Assembly: GCF_024733555.1 (NCBI RefSeq)
Contig: NZ_JANIOF010000001.1
Coordinates: 2,166,777 to 2,230,776 of the forward strand
Length of the DNA: 64,000 nt
DNA from: Paenibacillus sp. SC116
GTDB taxonomy: Bacteria; Bacillota; Bacilli; Paenibacillales; Paenibacillaceae
Direction of reading: 5' to 3'
The notes under the pieces were generated by a model. That model saw only the letters and a list, made by a program, of their open reading frames with translations, had not been told where the DNA came from and did no database searches. Below are positions 54,466-64,000 of the stretch, piece after piece (position 1 is the first letter of the stretch; every line of letters starts with the position of its first letter). The translations under genes and the position numbers were made by a program.

Positions 54466-54933
54466 GCAGAAATCTCCTTTACTTAATTGATAAATGGCTA
54501 TTCCGATTATGAATGTAAAATAGCATCGATGCGTAAAGTGAGTTCATGCTGTAATAGGTCATGTCAAATACGAGGTGTTCGTAGGTGTTACATGTTTTAG
54601 CAGGGAGTAAAAGATATAGAAAATTCGGAGAATAATAGCTTTCGTCAGTATAGTAGCATATATAAATGATCAAAATATGATATTGTCAAAACTAGTGAAA
54701 ATGTTACAATGAACCCCTTTTTCCCTATCAATTCGAGCCTGCAACAGTATGTCATATTACTAGATTCGCATACGACTCTTTTCACACAATAAGGCACCCT
54801 GCTCCATTTCGATGCTAATAGGAGCAAGATGCCTTTTTTATTAAGTACAACTATATTGTGTTATCGTAACTTCACTTGTCATGAATCGTGTGCCGTTTTC
54901 GTCTCCGGTTGCAAAGATGGCAGCATTTCCCTT
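54466..54933. other. Intergenic region between paralogues 2 and 3
   Basis: It holds the leader and shared upstream element of paralogue 2. A hairpin at 54791-54839 (AAGGCA and GCTCC arms) has its T-run on the plus side, so it does not look like a standard terminator for the minus-strand genes. Confidence 0.55.
54643..54708 (-). promoter_or_regulatory. Shared 66-bp regulatory element upstream of paralogue 2
   Basis: On the minus strand: TGTAA, 10 bases, AGTTTTG, 31 bases, TACTATACTGACG. Spacing is identical to the elements before paralogues 1 and 3. TATACT is a good -10. The leader to the ATG is about 180 bases. Confidence 0.6.
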
Positions 54934-57900
54934 CTACAACTTTGTCTGCTTCAAGGAGAACACTGATGAAGTAATGCTTGGGGCAACTCGTGGTACAGGT
55001 GCATTGGGCAGTATAACCGTGACCATTAACGGCACACTGGACAAACCCTTCGTATCAATTGCCTTTACTTCAAACTGATACGTTTTGCCTGCTTGCAGCC
55101 CAGTCCCACTGTACGTATAGACATTTCCTGTCACGGTAACAGCAGGCAGCGCCCCATTCATTTCACGTATCTCATAGTGTGAAATCGCTGCTCCATCTCC
55201 GACAGCCAACGGCCATGATAGCTTCAGCTTACATGGAGTCAAGCCGCATGCTTTCAAGGTCGCGCCGACTGGCCATTGCGGCGCTTTCGCTCCCTTGTCT
55301 CTTATCGTTACGACTGTGTTGCTTTGTTCACCTAACTTCGCACCGCGTGTTGGTGAGTGCAGCTTTACGGTGAAGCTGCGATCTGCATCGGGTGTATCAT
55401 TGCCAATCATCGGAATTCGTATCGTCTTCTCGGTTTCACCCGCTGCAAACTTCAACACACCCGTCGAAGCCTCATAATCAACTCCAGCTACGCCTGTGCC
55501 ATCCTCCGTTTGATAAGTAACGCTCGTTACACTTTGGCGATCAATTGTACGTTTAATAACTAGTTGAACATGACCATCCTGCTTGCGAGTATTCACAGCC
55601 GCTTGCTCAAATTGAAGCTTGCTTGCGGAATGATCAGCTGTTAGTAAGGACTGATCGGCTTTTCCAGAATGGCCAGAACTTATAATCGAAACATCGTTTT
55701 TCCCATCACCTGTAAATTCTCCCACAGCAGTATCAGCATAATCTGATAGTAACGTTTGCACCGAAGTAGGTGCTGCAAAGTTCCCTTTTTCATTAAATGC
55801 TACTTTAAATGATTTAAAATCCCGGTAAAATATATCCTGATGACCATCAAAATTGTAATCTATCACTAAGAAGTTTTTCAGATTGGCATATGGATTCATC
55901 TCTTCGATAGCACTTTTTCTTACGAATGAGGAAGTAGCATCACCGTAGTAAATATGAATTTTCCTCGATTCTACCGCCCCGATGTCATCGAAGCCATCTC
56001 TATCAAAATCTGCAACATGAATTTGGGATAAGCGTAAATGCGGCAGCTCCGTTGACTCTATAAAGGTGCCGTCTCCTTGATTCGTATATATAAGAGTAAT
56101 ACCTCCATTGGAAGGAGCGACGATATCTAGATGTCCATCTTTATTAAAATCACCAGCAGTAGGTTTGTATAAATAACTTAATGTGTTGGAGCGCGCTACT
56201 TCCGTAAACGAATAATTCGGTCCACCCTGCAACAGCACGAGCTTAGAATCAGTTGTGCTGTAGAGTAAATCCAACACTCCGTCCTTTGTAAAATCCTCTA
56301 AAACATAAGCTTGTAGTGAAGGCAGCGTTAGGATAGCCTTTTTCTCAAAGCGTTCTTCAGAGTTCCCTGTTTCAGCAATGCAAAGTTGATTCCCTTTTTT
56401 GAAAATAATGTCATCCTTGCGATTATGGTTCAAATTTACCCGCTTTTCAGGTACGCCTTCGCAGCTATTGTATCCTAAAAATGGCTTATTTACCGCTTCA
56501 CCTCCCATGTAACTGAGAATAAGCCGTGGCTCTTGAGGCGTATTCGAGATAAAATCATCGATCCCATTTCCATCTACATCAGCAATGAATGGAATTCCTA
56601 TTCCAAACTTATGCTGATGGTAAGGTTTTAAGTGATAGGTTGCAGTAGGCTCGGGTATGGTTGAATTTGCAGGTATCGTTACCGCAGCTGACAGTGGCTC
56701 ATTGACGTGATTGAGTGTATCTTTTGCATGTACCTCGAAGTGATAGGTTTTACCCGCCTGCAAACCTGATGTCCATGTATGACTGTATACACTAGCTGCC
56801 ACTGAGACAGGTGCAAGCGCTTGGTTCACTTCACGAATTTCATAAGCAGCAATTCCATTCGGATCTATAGCCTTGGGCCAAACAAGCGTCATCGATGCAG
56901 CAGACACATCACGAACAGCTAGCTCTTCTTGTTTCGGCCAAAATGGAGCATTATCGTTAGGGGGGGAAGCTTGATCATGTTGAAGGTTAATTTTCATATT
57001 TCTGTTAGTGCCTAATATCTCTCCACCATTTGGATAGTACAGCCGAATTGAAAAACTTCTTCCTTCATTCGGTATGTCGCTTCCTAGTAAAGGAACAGAA
57101 ATCCACTTCTCGGTCTCGCCAGCTCTAAATTCTAAAGTCCCTCGTTGATAGGAATAGTCAATTCCGGCTGATGCTGTACCACTCTTCGTTTCATAGGTCA
57201 CGGAAGTAGGTCGATTGATTTTACCTGTTCTTACAACCTTAACTCGTACTGAGCGTCGCATCTCAGATATCGATAATTCGCTGGATTCAAACTGAATGCT
57301 CCCTGATAAAATCTTATTCAAGTATACGTGAATTACATGGGGATATTTCTTATGAATAAGATCTGATCGACCATCCCCATCAAAATCCGTGTACTCGTCT
57401 ACTCTTAATCCTAACTCAACAGGAGGGGTTGCAAGCTGTCCTTTATCATTCCAGGATATTTGTGCATCCACATGATTTCCTATCACAAAATCGGGATATT
57501 CATCTGCATTAAGCTTCCCTATATGCCGCACACCCACACCATAACCAGGATGGTCAAACTTAATCTTTGCATTCCGTGTAAAGGGGGCTGCAGCATCCCC
57601 ATAATTAACGTTAGCTATCCCTATGGAAACTCCGCTATGCCTACTATACATATCGTAAATTAAATCATCATATCCATCGTTATCTACATCCGCTACTTGT
57701 AAAGACCTGATCCCATCCATACCATGATCCGGGGCTACTTCCTGAAATGTCCCATCTCCATAACCAACAAATTTCACTATATAGGTTCTTGTCGAAATAT
57801 TAACTAATGCCGCATAATCGACGAACCCATCATTATTCCAGTCACCTGCCACTATTTGTTGAAATGGGTAATAGGTAGTCCCTGCAGGGTTTAATTGATG

Positions 57901-58479
57901 TTTGCCGATTTCAGTAAAGGTGTAATCGTTTCCTCCTTTTAAATAATGTAAAGAGCTAGAGTTGCCCGCGATAATATCATTCATTCCATCATTATTAAAA
58001 TCTAAAACTATTAATTTATACGATTTTGTAGCTACTGTATTCACTAGATGATACTTCCCATCTGCGTTAAGTCCATATATCAAAATTCCACTGTCTGTAT
58101 TTAATAAAATTTCTGCATTCTGATCTCCATTCAAATCAGAGATTTGAATATTCCACACACCATAAAGAGGCGCTCCAGCAATAGCTTCTCTCGTGCTTGT
58201 ACCATCTCCATAATTTTTATAAACAACTAGTTTTTCTAAACCAGTTAGGACAACAAAGTCTTTTATTTTATTGTTGTCCAAATCCCCAATCTTGAGTTTT
58301 TCATAGTCCGAATCTTGTAGTTCAAAGGTGTAGGCATGCTGGAAAAGGCCATTTGTGGCATTTGTCGGTTGCATGTTTGCTTGTGCGTAAGCCTGTTCAG
58401 AGATGGGAAATGTGAGTACTAACATTAAAACAACAGATAACATGAATGAAATACTACGATACGTGGACCGACTAGACAT
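54934..58479 (-). CDS. Secreted FG-GAP/Calx-beta/FN3 protein, paralogue 3 (1,181 aa)
   Basis: ATG at 58479 follows AAAAGGGGCAATC. The signal peptide is ISFMLSVVLMLVLTFPISEQAYA. It has the same double set of FG-GAP propeller, Calx-beta (SGTASAGIDY; DGTGVAGVDY) and FN3 modules as the two downstream genes but is more diverged. It has fewer perfect Ca loops (DFNNDGMNDI; DFDRDGFDDI; DFNKDGHLDI are clear) and a Pro/Ser C-terminus (PRVAPSITSSVFSLKQ) without an anchor. It is probably the older copy of the array. Its role is unknown; extracellular binding is inferred. Confidence 0.8.
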   Translation of the reverse strand: MSSRSTYRSISFMLSVVLMLVLTFPISEQAYAQANMQPTNATNGLFQHAYTFELQDSDYEKLKIGDLDNNKIKDFVVLTGLEKLVVYKNYGDGTSTREAIAGAPLYGVWNIQISDLNGDQNAEILLNTDSGILIYGLNADGKYHLVNTVATKSYKLIVLDFNNDGMNDIIAGNSSSLHYLKGGNDYTFTEIGKHQLNPAGTTYYPFQQIVAGDWNNDGFVDYAALVNISTRTYIVKFVGYGDGTFQEVAPDHGMDGIRSLQVADVDNDGYDDLIYDMYSRHSGVSIGIANVNYGDAAAPFTRNAKIKFDHPGYGVGVRHIGKLNADEYPDFVIGNHVDAQISWNDKGQLATPPVELGLRVDEYTDFDGDGRSDLIHKKYPHVIHVYLNKILSGSIQFESSELSISEMRRSVRVKVVRTGKINRPTSVTYETKSGTASAGIDYSYQRGTLEFRAGETEKWISVPLLGSDIPNEGRSFSIRLYYPNGGEILGTNRNMKINLQHDQASPPNDNAPFWPKQEELAVRDVSAASMTLVWPKAIDPNGIAAYEIREVNQALAPVSVAASVYSHTWTSGLQAGKTYHFEVHAKDTLNHVNEPLSAAVTIPANSTIPEPTATYHLKPYHQHKFGIGIPFIADVDGNGIDDFISNTPQEPRLILSYMGGEAVNKPFLGYNSCEGVPEKRVNLNHNRKDDIIFKKGNQLCIAETGNSEERFEKKAILTLPSLQAYVLEDFTKDGVLDLLYSTTDSKLVLLQGGPNYSFTEVARSNTLSYLYKPTAGDFNKDGHLDIVAPSNGGITLIYTNQGDGTFIESTELPHLRLSQIHVADFDRDGFDDIGAVESRKIHIYYGDATSSFVRKSAIEEMNPYANLKNFLVIDYNFDGHQDIFYRDFKSFKVAFNEKGNFAAPTSVQTLLSDYADTAVGEFTGDGKNDVSIISSGHSGKADQSLLTADHSASKLQFEQAAVNTRKQDGHVQLVIKRTIDRQSVTSVTYQTEDGTGVAGVDYEASTGVLKFAAGETEKTIRIPMIGNDTPDADRSFTVKLHSPTRGAKLGEQSNTVVTIRDKGAKAPQWPVGATLKACGLTPCKLKLSWPLAVGDGAAISHYEIREMNGALPAVTVTGNVYTYSGTGLQAGKTYQFEVKAIDTKGLSSVPLMVTVILPNAPVPRVAPSITSSVFSLKQTKL

Positions 58480-59053
58480 GTAGATTGCCCCTTTTCATAA
58501 AAAGTGTACACAACGTTCACTTACGTTGAATGATGTCTCTCTCGATGCGTCATAGATGGTACAAGAGCATATGGCCATTCACAGGAAGGCGCGTAAGCAC
58601 TATTTTCACCTCCATTAAGCACATACAACAACATATTCCCAAATGCTCCTCTACCTACATTTTTCCCCACACCATTAAAGTGTTGTGTATCGGATAAGAA
58701 TCAACCTATCATAGGAAAAATATCTGTCGGCAGTATCGTAACATCTTCATGTGTTTTTCTTGTGTTTTTTTCAAAACTTGTACTTTATTTACATTAGTGT
58801 TTAATTTTCATCACACTCCACAACTTTCCATCTACTATTAGTAAATGGTGTCGAACCTAGTATTTTTATAACTTATGAACTTTGTCAAATTTCCTCGATC
58901 TATATTTCATTTCATATAGTGAATAAATTTCAAACATGTAGATGAACGTTTGTACATATGATAGGGACTAACCAAGAATCAGTTTATTCTACAGAGCCTA
59001 CCAGCAACATTTGAACTTGGTACACTATTTAAATGGATGAAAGGGGATTAACG
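58480..59053. other. Divergent intergenic region before paralogue 3 and oppA
   Basis: No gene of convincing size is visible. It contains the shared element of paralogue 3 (58728-58793), with a leader of about 250 bases, and the AT-rich promoter region of oppA, where no clean -35/-10 pair stands out. Confidence 0.5.
58728..58793 (-). promoter_or_regulatory. Shared 66-bp regulatory element upstream of paralogue 3
   Basis: On the minus strand: TGTAA, 10 bases, AGTTTTG, 31 bases, TACGATACTGCCG. All three parts and both spacings match those before paralogues 1 and 2 although the surrounding sequence is otherwise diverged. Confidence 0.6.
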
Positions 59054-60751
59054 ATGAAGAGACGAACGATGTTCGTATTGGTCGTACTAATGCTTTCAGT
59101 AAGTGCTCTTCTAAGCGCCTGCACAAGCTCCACGACTCCTGAGGCGAACAAACCAGAGGCACAGAAACCAAATAACGAAACGAAGACGGATCCATCAAAG
59201 GAAACAGCTGCTAAACAAGAATTTCGCTTCAACATAGGCACCGAACCCCCTTCGTTAGACCCGGGCCTAGCTCAGGACGTTACTTCAATAACGATGCTCT
59301 TTGCCACATTTGAAGGTCTAACAAGCACAGATAAAGATAGTAAAGTAATACCAGGCGTAGCCGAAAAATGGGACATCTCACCGGACGGCAAAAAATATAC
59401 ATTCACACTTAGACAAAATGCCAAATGGTCTAATGGCGATCCCGTTACCGCACATGATTTCGAATATGCATGGAAGCGAGTACTCGATCCGACTCTTCCG
59501 CAAACATCACCTTACAACTACCAACTGTACTACATTAAAAATGGTGAAGCTTACTTTACAAAAAAAATAACCGATCCAAATCAAATCGGTGTGAAAGCAA
59601 CGGGCGACTACACACTTGAAGTCGAACTTGAAAATCCGACACCTTATTTCCTTGATTTAACTGCCTTTACAACCTACTTCCCAGTGCACAAATCTGCTAA
59701 GGACAACCCTGCATGGGCGAATGAAGCAAATACGCTAATCTCAAATGGGCCATTTAAGGTTTCATCTTGGGCACATTCCTCACAGATCGAGCTTGTTCCA
59801 AATGAGCACTATCATAAACGTGATGAGATTAAACTGACAAAAGTTACAGCAGTCATGATCGAAGACACGAATGCCATATTGAATATGTACGAGACAAATG
59901 CGCTCGATTATATTGGACCACCGATCAATGGCGGTATTCCAAGTGAGCAAATTCCGATCCTACAGCAAACGAAGAAAGATGAGATTGCCATTAAACCACT
60001 AGCAGCAGCCTATTATTACTTATTCAACAACAAGCAGAAGCCATTTGATAATAAGAAAGTTCGTAAAGCATTGTCTCTGGCGATTAACCGCCAACTGATA
60101 ACTGAAAAAATTACACTTGGAGGTCAGAAGCCAGCATTCGGAATCGTTCCTCCAGGTATCAATATTGTCGATGACGAGTACCGCAACCAAGTGGATGGCA
60201 ACTACTTCAAGGAAGATGTAGCAGAGGCCCAGAAGCTGCTAGCCGAAGGACTCAAAGAGTCTGGCCTTGATAAAATGCCTGCATTCACCTTCATTTACAA
60301 CACGAATGATCTTCATAAAAAAGTAGGTCAGGCGGTCGCGGATATGTGGAAACAAAATTTAAACATCGATGTAAAACTGCAAAATATAGAATGGACGGTA
60401 TTCCTAGATCAGCGCTCAGCACTTGACTATTCTGTTGCTCGTGCGGGCTGGAATCCAGACTATAATGACCCGATGACATTCCTTGATCTATATACAACTG
60501 GAAGCGGCAACAATGATATTGGCTTTAGTAACAAAAAATACGATGATCTCGTGAAAGCTGCAAAGAAAGAATTGGACCTAGTAAAACGAAGAGAGTTGCT
60601 AGCCAGCGCTGAAAAAATCCTTATTGAAGAAGAGATGGCGATATTGCCAATCTACTACAACGCTACTGCCCAACTCCTCAAACCTAACATTAAAAACGTA
60701 TATGTAGATCCACTTGCCAATTTCCACTTTGCTCGCGGCTACGTCGAGTAA
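59054..60751 (+). CDS. oppA: Oligopeptide-binding lipoprotein (OppA-type)
   Basis: The ATG at 59054 (MKRRTMFVLVV) follows AAAGGGG. A lipoprotein signal ends at LLSAC. The mature protein is an SBP_bac_5 family member of normal length: EPPSLDPGLAQDVTS, PGVAEKWDISPDGKKYTF, TAHDFEYAWKRVLDP, and later KKVRKALSLAINRQLI. It binds peptides outside the membrane for the permeases encoded downstream. Gene order matches the oppABCDF operon. A strong hairpin follows it, which probably makes its mRNA more abundant than the rest. Confidence 0.9.
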   Translation: MKRRTMFVLVVLMLSVSALLSACTSSTTPEANKPEAQKPNNETKTDPSKETAAKQEFRFNIGTEPPSLDPGLAQDVTSITMLFATFEGLTSTDKDSKVIPGVAEKWDISPDGKKYTFTLRQNAKWSNGDPVTAHDFEYAWKRVLDPTLPQTSPYNYQLYYIKNGEAYFTKKITDPNQIGVKATGDYTLEVELENPTPYFLDLTAFTTYFPVHKSAKDNPAWANEANTLISNGPFKVSSWAHSSQIELVPNEHYHKRDEIKLTKVTAVMIEDTNAILNMYETNALDYIGPPINGGIPSEQIPILQQTKKDEIAIKPLAAAYYYLFNNKQKPFDNKKVRKALSLAINRQLITEKITLGGQKPAFGIVPPGINIVDDEYRNQVDGNYFKEDVAEAQKLLAEGLKESGLDKMPAFTFIYNTNDLHKKVGQAVADMWKQNLNIDVKLQNIEWTVFLDQRSALDYSVARAGWNPDYNDPMTFLDLYTTGSGNNDIGFSNKKYDDLVKAAKKELDLVKRRELLASAEKILIEEEMAILPIYYNATAQLLKPNIKNVYVDPLANFHFARGYVE

Positions 60752-60776
60752 TTGGCTCATTAGATCACCCGCAAGT

Positions 60777-60813
60777 CGGGATACAGGCAGCACAACGCCT
60801 GTATCCCGCTTTT
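60777..60813 (+). terminator. Hairpin between oppA and oppB
   Basis: CGGGATACAGGC pairs perfectly with GCCTGTATCCCG around an 8-base loop, followed by CTTTTA. It is likely a partial terminator or mRNA stabiliser within the operon. Confidence 0.75.
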
Positions 60814-60871
60814 ACACATAAATACAAGTGTCTTAGCACAACTACTCGATTAAGCAAGGGAGTGATCTCAT

Positions 60872-61813
60872 GTGATGTTTCGATATATGTTAAACAAATT
60901 CGTATTTTTTTTCCTAGCCATGCTCGTTCTCTCTTCAATTACGTTTATCTTGATGAAAGCGATTCCTGGCGATCCCTTCATATCAGAGAAAGCCGTTCCT
61001 CCTGATGTGAAAGCTCGCCTACTAGCCCAGTACGGATTGGATAAGCCCTTATATGTCCAATACATCACTTACTTGGGAAATTTATTGTCTGGTGATTTAG
61101 GCATTTCCATGAAACTCGCAAATCGCGCCGTCATAGACTTCATCCGTGATTCTTTTCCATTATCTCTCAAATTAGGCATTTCAGCTATTTTCACTTCTGT
61201 CATTATCGGCGTCACCTTAGGCATGACAGCTGCATTTCGCCATCGCAAGCTCATGGATTCGACCTCTATGGTCATCGCTGTGCTCGGGGTATCCGTTCCA
61301 AGCTTTGTTATGGCCGCTATACTGCAATGGCTATTCGCCGTTCGCATCCCGATGTTCAACGTCGTTGGGCTTGCGCAAGCAAAAGATTACGTACTGCCAA
61401 CACTGGCACTTTCCGCTATGCCTATCGCCTATATTGCAAGACTGACACGATCGAACATGCTTGAAGTGCTGCACTCTGACTATATTAAGACAGCACGTGC
61501 AAAAGGGCTTAATAGTTGGACGATTATGCGCCGTCACGTGCTGCGTAATGGTATATTGCCGGTCGTCACCTTTCTAGGTCCGCTCACCGCTAACGTTATT
61601 ACAGGCTCTTTCATTATCGAGCAAATATTCGGAATCGGTGGATTAGGCAAAATTTATGTTCAAAGCATTGGCAATCGCGACTACTCGCTCATTATGGGCA
61701 TTACGATATTTTACGGTCTTATTTTAATGACCGCTCGTCTACTCACAGATATCGCTTATGGATTCATCGATCCTCGAATTAAGCTTGGCAAACGAAAGGA
61801 GGGTGCCGCATGA
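60872..61813 (+). CDS. oppB: Oligopeptide ABC transporter permease OppB
   Basis: A GTG at 60872, nine bases after GGAG, starts the frame, with an ATG as the next codon. The 313-residue protein has the DppB/OppB N-terminal helix (FFFLAMLVLSSITFILM, then AIPGDPF) and six membrane segments in all. The permease loop TARAKGLNSWTIMRRHVLRNGILP contacts the ATPases. It overlaps oppC by ATGA. Confidence 0.9.
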   Translation: MMFRYMLNKFVFFFLAMLVLSSITFILMKAIPGDPFISEKAVPPDVKARLLAQYGLDKPLYVQYITYLGNLLSGDLGISMKLANRAVIDFIRDSFPLSLKLGISAIFTSVIIGVTLGMTAAFRHRKLMDSTSMVIAVLGVSVPSFVMAAILQWLFAVRIPMFNVVGLAQAKDYVLPTLALSAMPIAYIARLTRSNMLEVLHSDYIKTARAKGLNSWTIMRRHVLRNGILPVVTFLGPLTANVITGSFIIEQIFGIGGLGKIYVQSIGNRDYSLIMGITIFYGLILMTARLLTDIAYGFIDPRIKLGKRKEGAA

Positions 61814-62760
61814 CCCCTCAACATCAAAATGCTAGTGCAGCAGATCTTACCCTTACGTCTGACCATTTTCAAAAAGCAGTGGTCGATCATCAGGAAGCGG
61901 AAGCCATTGATCGGGTTAGCGTATCAGCGTGGAAAGATGTATGGTACAGGCTAAGCCGCAATTGGACAGCCATGACAGGACTATGTATTTTAACTATTCT
62001 CATTGTGCTGGCCATTATCGGACCTTGGCTAACTCCTTATGATTTTTCAAAAAACGATTTGATGTCCACCAGTCTCGCCCCTTCTGAAAAGCACTGGTTT
62101 GGAACCGATGATCTTGGACGTGATATGTTCGCACGTACTTGGATGGGGGCACGTATTTCACTCATAGTTGGCTTCGTTGCAGCTTTCATTAACTTGATTA
62201 TCGGCGTCATCTATGGCGGCATCATGGGTTATGTCGGTGGACGAATCGGCGACATCATGAACAAAATATCAGAAATCATATACTCGATCCCGGATTTACT
62301 AGTAGCGATACTGCTCGTGGTTGTATTTGAACCCAGCCTATTTACGATTATATTGGCGTTCTGCCTTACAGGATGGATCAATATGTCTTGGATAGTTCGG
62401 GGTCAGATTATTCAACTCAAAAATCAAGAATATGTACTCGCCTCACGATCATTAGGTGCATCTGGCATTCGCATTTTATTTCGCCACCTGCTGCCCAACG
62501 CCCTCGGCCCCATTATCGTTATGCTTACCATGGCGGTTCCAGCAGCAATCTTCGGCGAGGCTGTGCTCAGTTTCCTAGGATTGGGTGTCCAGCTACCTGC
62601 AGCTTCTTGGGGAACGATGATCAACGATGGAACGAAGGTCATGCTGCTCTACCCTTGGCGCATGCTATTTCCTGCCATCATGATCAGCTTAACGATGCTT
62701 GCCTTCAATATGTTTGGTGACGGCTTGCGTGATGCACTTGATCCTAAACTGAAAAAATAA
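61810..62760 (+). CDS. oppC: Oligopeptide ABC transporter permease OppC
   Basis: ATG at 61810 overlaps the oppB stop (ATGA), giving coupled translation. A hydrophilic N-terminal extension of about 50 residues (LTSDHFQKAVVDHQEAEAID) precedes the first membrane helix. The DppC/OppC features are HWFGTDDLGRDMFARTW, the loop ASRSLGASGIRILFRHLLPNALGP and a C-terminal GDGLRDALDPK. It forms the transport pore with OppB. Confidence 0.9.
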   Translation: MTPQHQNASAADLTLTSDHFQKAVVDHQEAEAIDRVSVSAWKDVWYRLSRNWTAMTGLCILTILIVLAIIGPWLTPYDFSKNDLMSTSLAPSEKHWFGTDDLGRDMFARTWMGARISLIVGFVAAFINLIIGVIYGGIMGYVGGRIGDIMNKISEIIYSIPDLLVAILLVVVFEPSLFTIILAFCLTGWINMSWIVRGQIIQLKNQEYVLASRSLGASGIRILFRHLLPNALGPIIVMLTMAVPAAIFGEAVLSFLGLGVQLPAASWGTMINDGTKVMLLYPWRMLFPAIMISLTMLAFNMFGDGLRDALDPKLKK

Positions 62761-62776
62761 TGGAGGTGAGCACCAT

Positions 62777-63778
62777 ATGCAGCAAACTACCCCACTATTA
62801 GAAGTACAGAATTTACAAGTTTCCTTCAAGGTAAGGGATGGCGAAGTACAAGCAGTACGGGGCGTATCTTTCCATGTTGATGCTGGCGAGGCCGTAGCCA
62901 TTGTAGGTGAATCGGGATGTGGTAAAAGCGTAACAGCACAGAGCATTATGCGGCTGCTACCTACCCCTCCATCCTTTGTTAAAAATGGAAAGCTGCTATT
63001 TAAAAGTCGTGACTTGCTGGCATTGAAAGAAAAAGAAATGCAATCAATTCGCGGCAAGGAAATTGGTATGATTTTTCAAGATCCGATGACATCATTGAAT
63101 CCGACAATGACGGTAGGCAAGCAAATCTCGGAAGTACTCCGTCGCCATCAGAAAATTGGTATGCGGGATGCCAAGCAGCAAGCCATCGAAATGCTAGAGC
63201 TTGTCGGCATCCCAAATGCTTCATCCCGGTACGCCCAATACCCGCATGAATTTTCCGGCGGTATGCGACAACGGGCGATGATTGCGATTGCACTTGCTTG
63301 CCAGCCTTCACTGCTCATTGCGGACGAGCCAACAACCGCGCTAGATGTCACCATCCAAGCCCAAATTCTTCGTGTTATGAAAGATTTGCAGCATAAGTTC
63401 AATACATCTATCATTTTAATCACTCATGACCTTGGCATCGTCGCTGACTTGTGCGATCGAGTAATCGTCATGTATGCGGGAAAGATCGTCGAGACAGGTA
63501 CGAAGTGGGAAATATTCAAAAACCCTCAGCACCCCTATACGAAGGGATTGCTGCGCTCCCTGCCGCGACTCGATCAGGCGAAGGATGAGCCACTGATCGC
63601 GATTCATGGCACGCCGCCTGATTTGTTAAAGCCGCCTGCCGGCTGTGGTTTCTTTGCCCGCTGCGAGCAGGCCATGCAGATATGCAAAGAGGCAGAACCC
63701 AATTCAACAGCGCTTAGTGAGTCACATGTATCTCGATGCTGGCAGCTGCACCCGTTAGCGAAGGAGGTCGTCGGATGA
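62777..63778 (+). CDS. oppD: Oligopeptide ABC transporter ATPase OppD
   Basis: ATG at 62777 follows TGGAGGTGAG. Walker [10 protein letters not shown]-loop [13 protein letters not shown], signature [12 protein letters not shown], Walker [13 protein letters not shown] and the switch His in LITHDLG are all present. The C-terminal oligopeptide-ABC domain has Cys residues (CGFFARC, then ICKEAE, SRCWQ), which in related transporters bind an iron-sulfur cluster. It overlaps oppF by ATGA. Confidence 0.92.
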   Translation: MQQTTPLLEVQNLQVSFKVRDGEVQAVRGVSFHVDAGEAVAIVGESGCGKSVTAQSIMRLLPTPPSFVKNGKLLFKSRDLLALKEKEMQSIRGKEIGMIFQDPMTSLNPTMTVGKQISEVLRRHQKIGMRDAKQQAIEMLELVGIPNASSRYAQYPHEFSGGMRQRAMIAIALACQPSLLIADEPTTALDVTIQAQILRVMKDLQHKFNTSIILITHDLGIVADLCDRVIVMYAGKIVETGTKWEIFKNPQHPYTKGLLRSLPRLDQAKDEPLIAIHGTPPDLLKPPAGCGFFARCEQAMQICKEAEPNSTALSESHVSRCWQLHPLAKEVVG

Positions 63779-64000
63779 CAAACATCTCACCTTTGCTGCA
63801 AGTTAGCGGATTGAAAAAATATTTTCACGTGAAGCGTAAAGGATTGCTAAGAGCTGTTAATGATGTGACTTTTTCCATTTGGAAAGGAGAGACATTAGGC
63901 TTAGTTGGCGAATCTGGCTGTGGGAAGTCTACCGTTGGCCGAACCCTGCTGCGGCTGTATGAGCCTACAGCTGGAAACGTTACGTTCAACGGAACCGACA
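63775..64000 (+). CDS. oppF: Oligopeptide ABC transporter ATPase OppF, cut by window edge
   Basis: ATG at 63775 overlaps the oppD stop. About 75 residues are visible: [17 protein letters not shown], then a Walker [10 protein letters not shown] and [16 protein letters not shown]. This is the N-terminus of the second ATPase of the transporter; I translated it from the sequence. The rest lies beyond the right edge. Confidence 0.9.
   Translation, partial: MTNISPLLQVSGLKKYFHVKRKGLLRAVNDVTFSIWKGETLGLVGESGCGKSTVGRTLLRLYEPTAGNVTFNGTD

Noticed and set aside
54791..54839. Terminator for paralogue 3
   Set aside because: The T-run lies on the plus-strand side of the hairpin, the wrong side for the minus-strand gene; listed only as a hairpin in the intergenic note.
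46823..58479. CRISPR-like or recombination-driven DNA repeats in the secreted protein array
   Set aside because: The repeats are protein-domain repeats with diverged DNA, not short identical units with spacers.

Overview
The window looks like the chromosome of a low-to-medium GC, spore-former-type Firmicute, most likely Paenibacillaceae. Pointers are strong Shine-Dalgarno (SD) sequences, GTG/TTG starts, a secreted amidase with copper-amine-oxidase and AMIN domains, an OpuC osmoprotectant transporter, and S-layer homology (SLH) modules. The genus is inferred, not proven. No rRNA, tRNA, CRISPR array, transposase or integrase was seen.

Region A (1-23,661, all minus strand) is a phage tail gene cluster. 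In transcription order it has a tail tube protein, a tail assembly chaperone pair joined by a -1 frameshift site, a tape measure protein, two tail-tip proteins carrying SLH motifs, and a tail hub with two peptidoglycan hydrolase domains. Then come two small structural proteins, a paralogous pair of virion proteins, and three or four very large distal or fibre proteins running off the left edge. The genes are tightly packed and hairpins sit at three internal gaps. Directly upstream of the tube gene, where head genes would normally lie, is a host recQ gene with its own terminator. No sheath, portal, capsid or terminase is visible. This suggests a non-contractile tail-like particle (a tailocin candidate) or a rearranged prophage; the missing left side decides which.

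Region B (23,842-31,384) is housekeeping: RecQ helicase, an RluD-type pseudouridine synthase, a DUF2087 regulator with a degenerate GIY-YIG protein, a YciI-like protein, a secreted cell wall amidase and a His/Gly/Lys-rich small protein. Region C (31,516-46,704) holds a sugar-isomerase/oxidoreductase operon under a neighbouring AraC regulator, a MOSC protein, a lincosamide-nucleotidyltransferase-like protein, a four-gene OpuC-type transporter, a DinG-type helicase, a coiled-coil protein, an aldehyde dehydrogenase and a pentapeptide-repeat protein.

Region D (46,823-58,479, minus) is a tandem array of three secreted proteins of about 1,180-1,200 residues, each built from two copies of FG-GAP propeller, Calx-beta and fibronectin III modules. 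All three genes share a 66-bp upstream element with fixed internal spacing, so they are probably one regulon. Region E (59,054-64,000, plus) is an oligopeptide ABC transporter operon (oppABCDF order), cut in oppF by the right edge.
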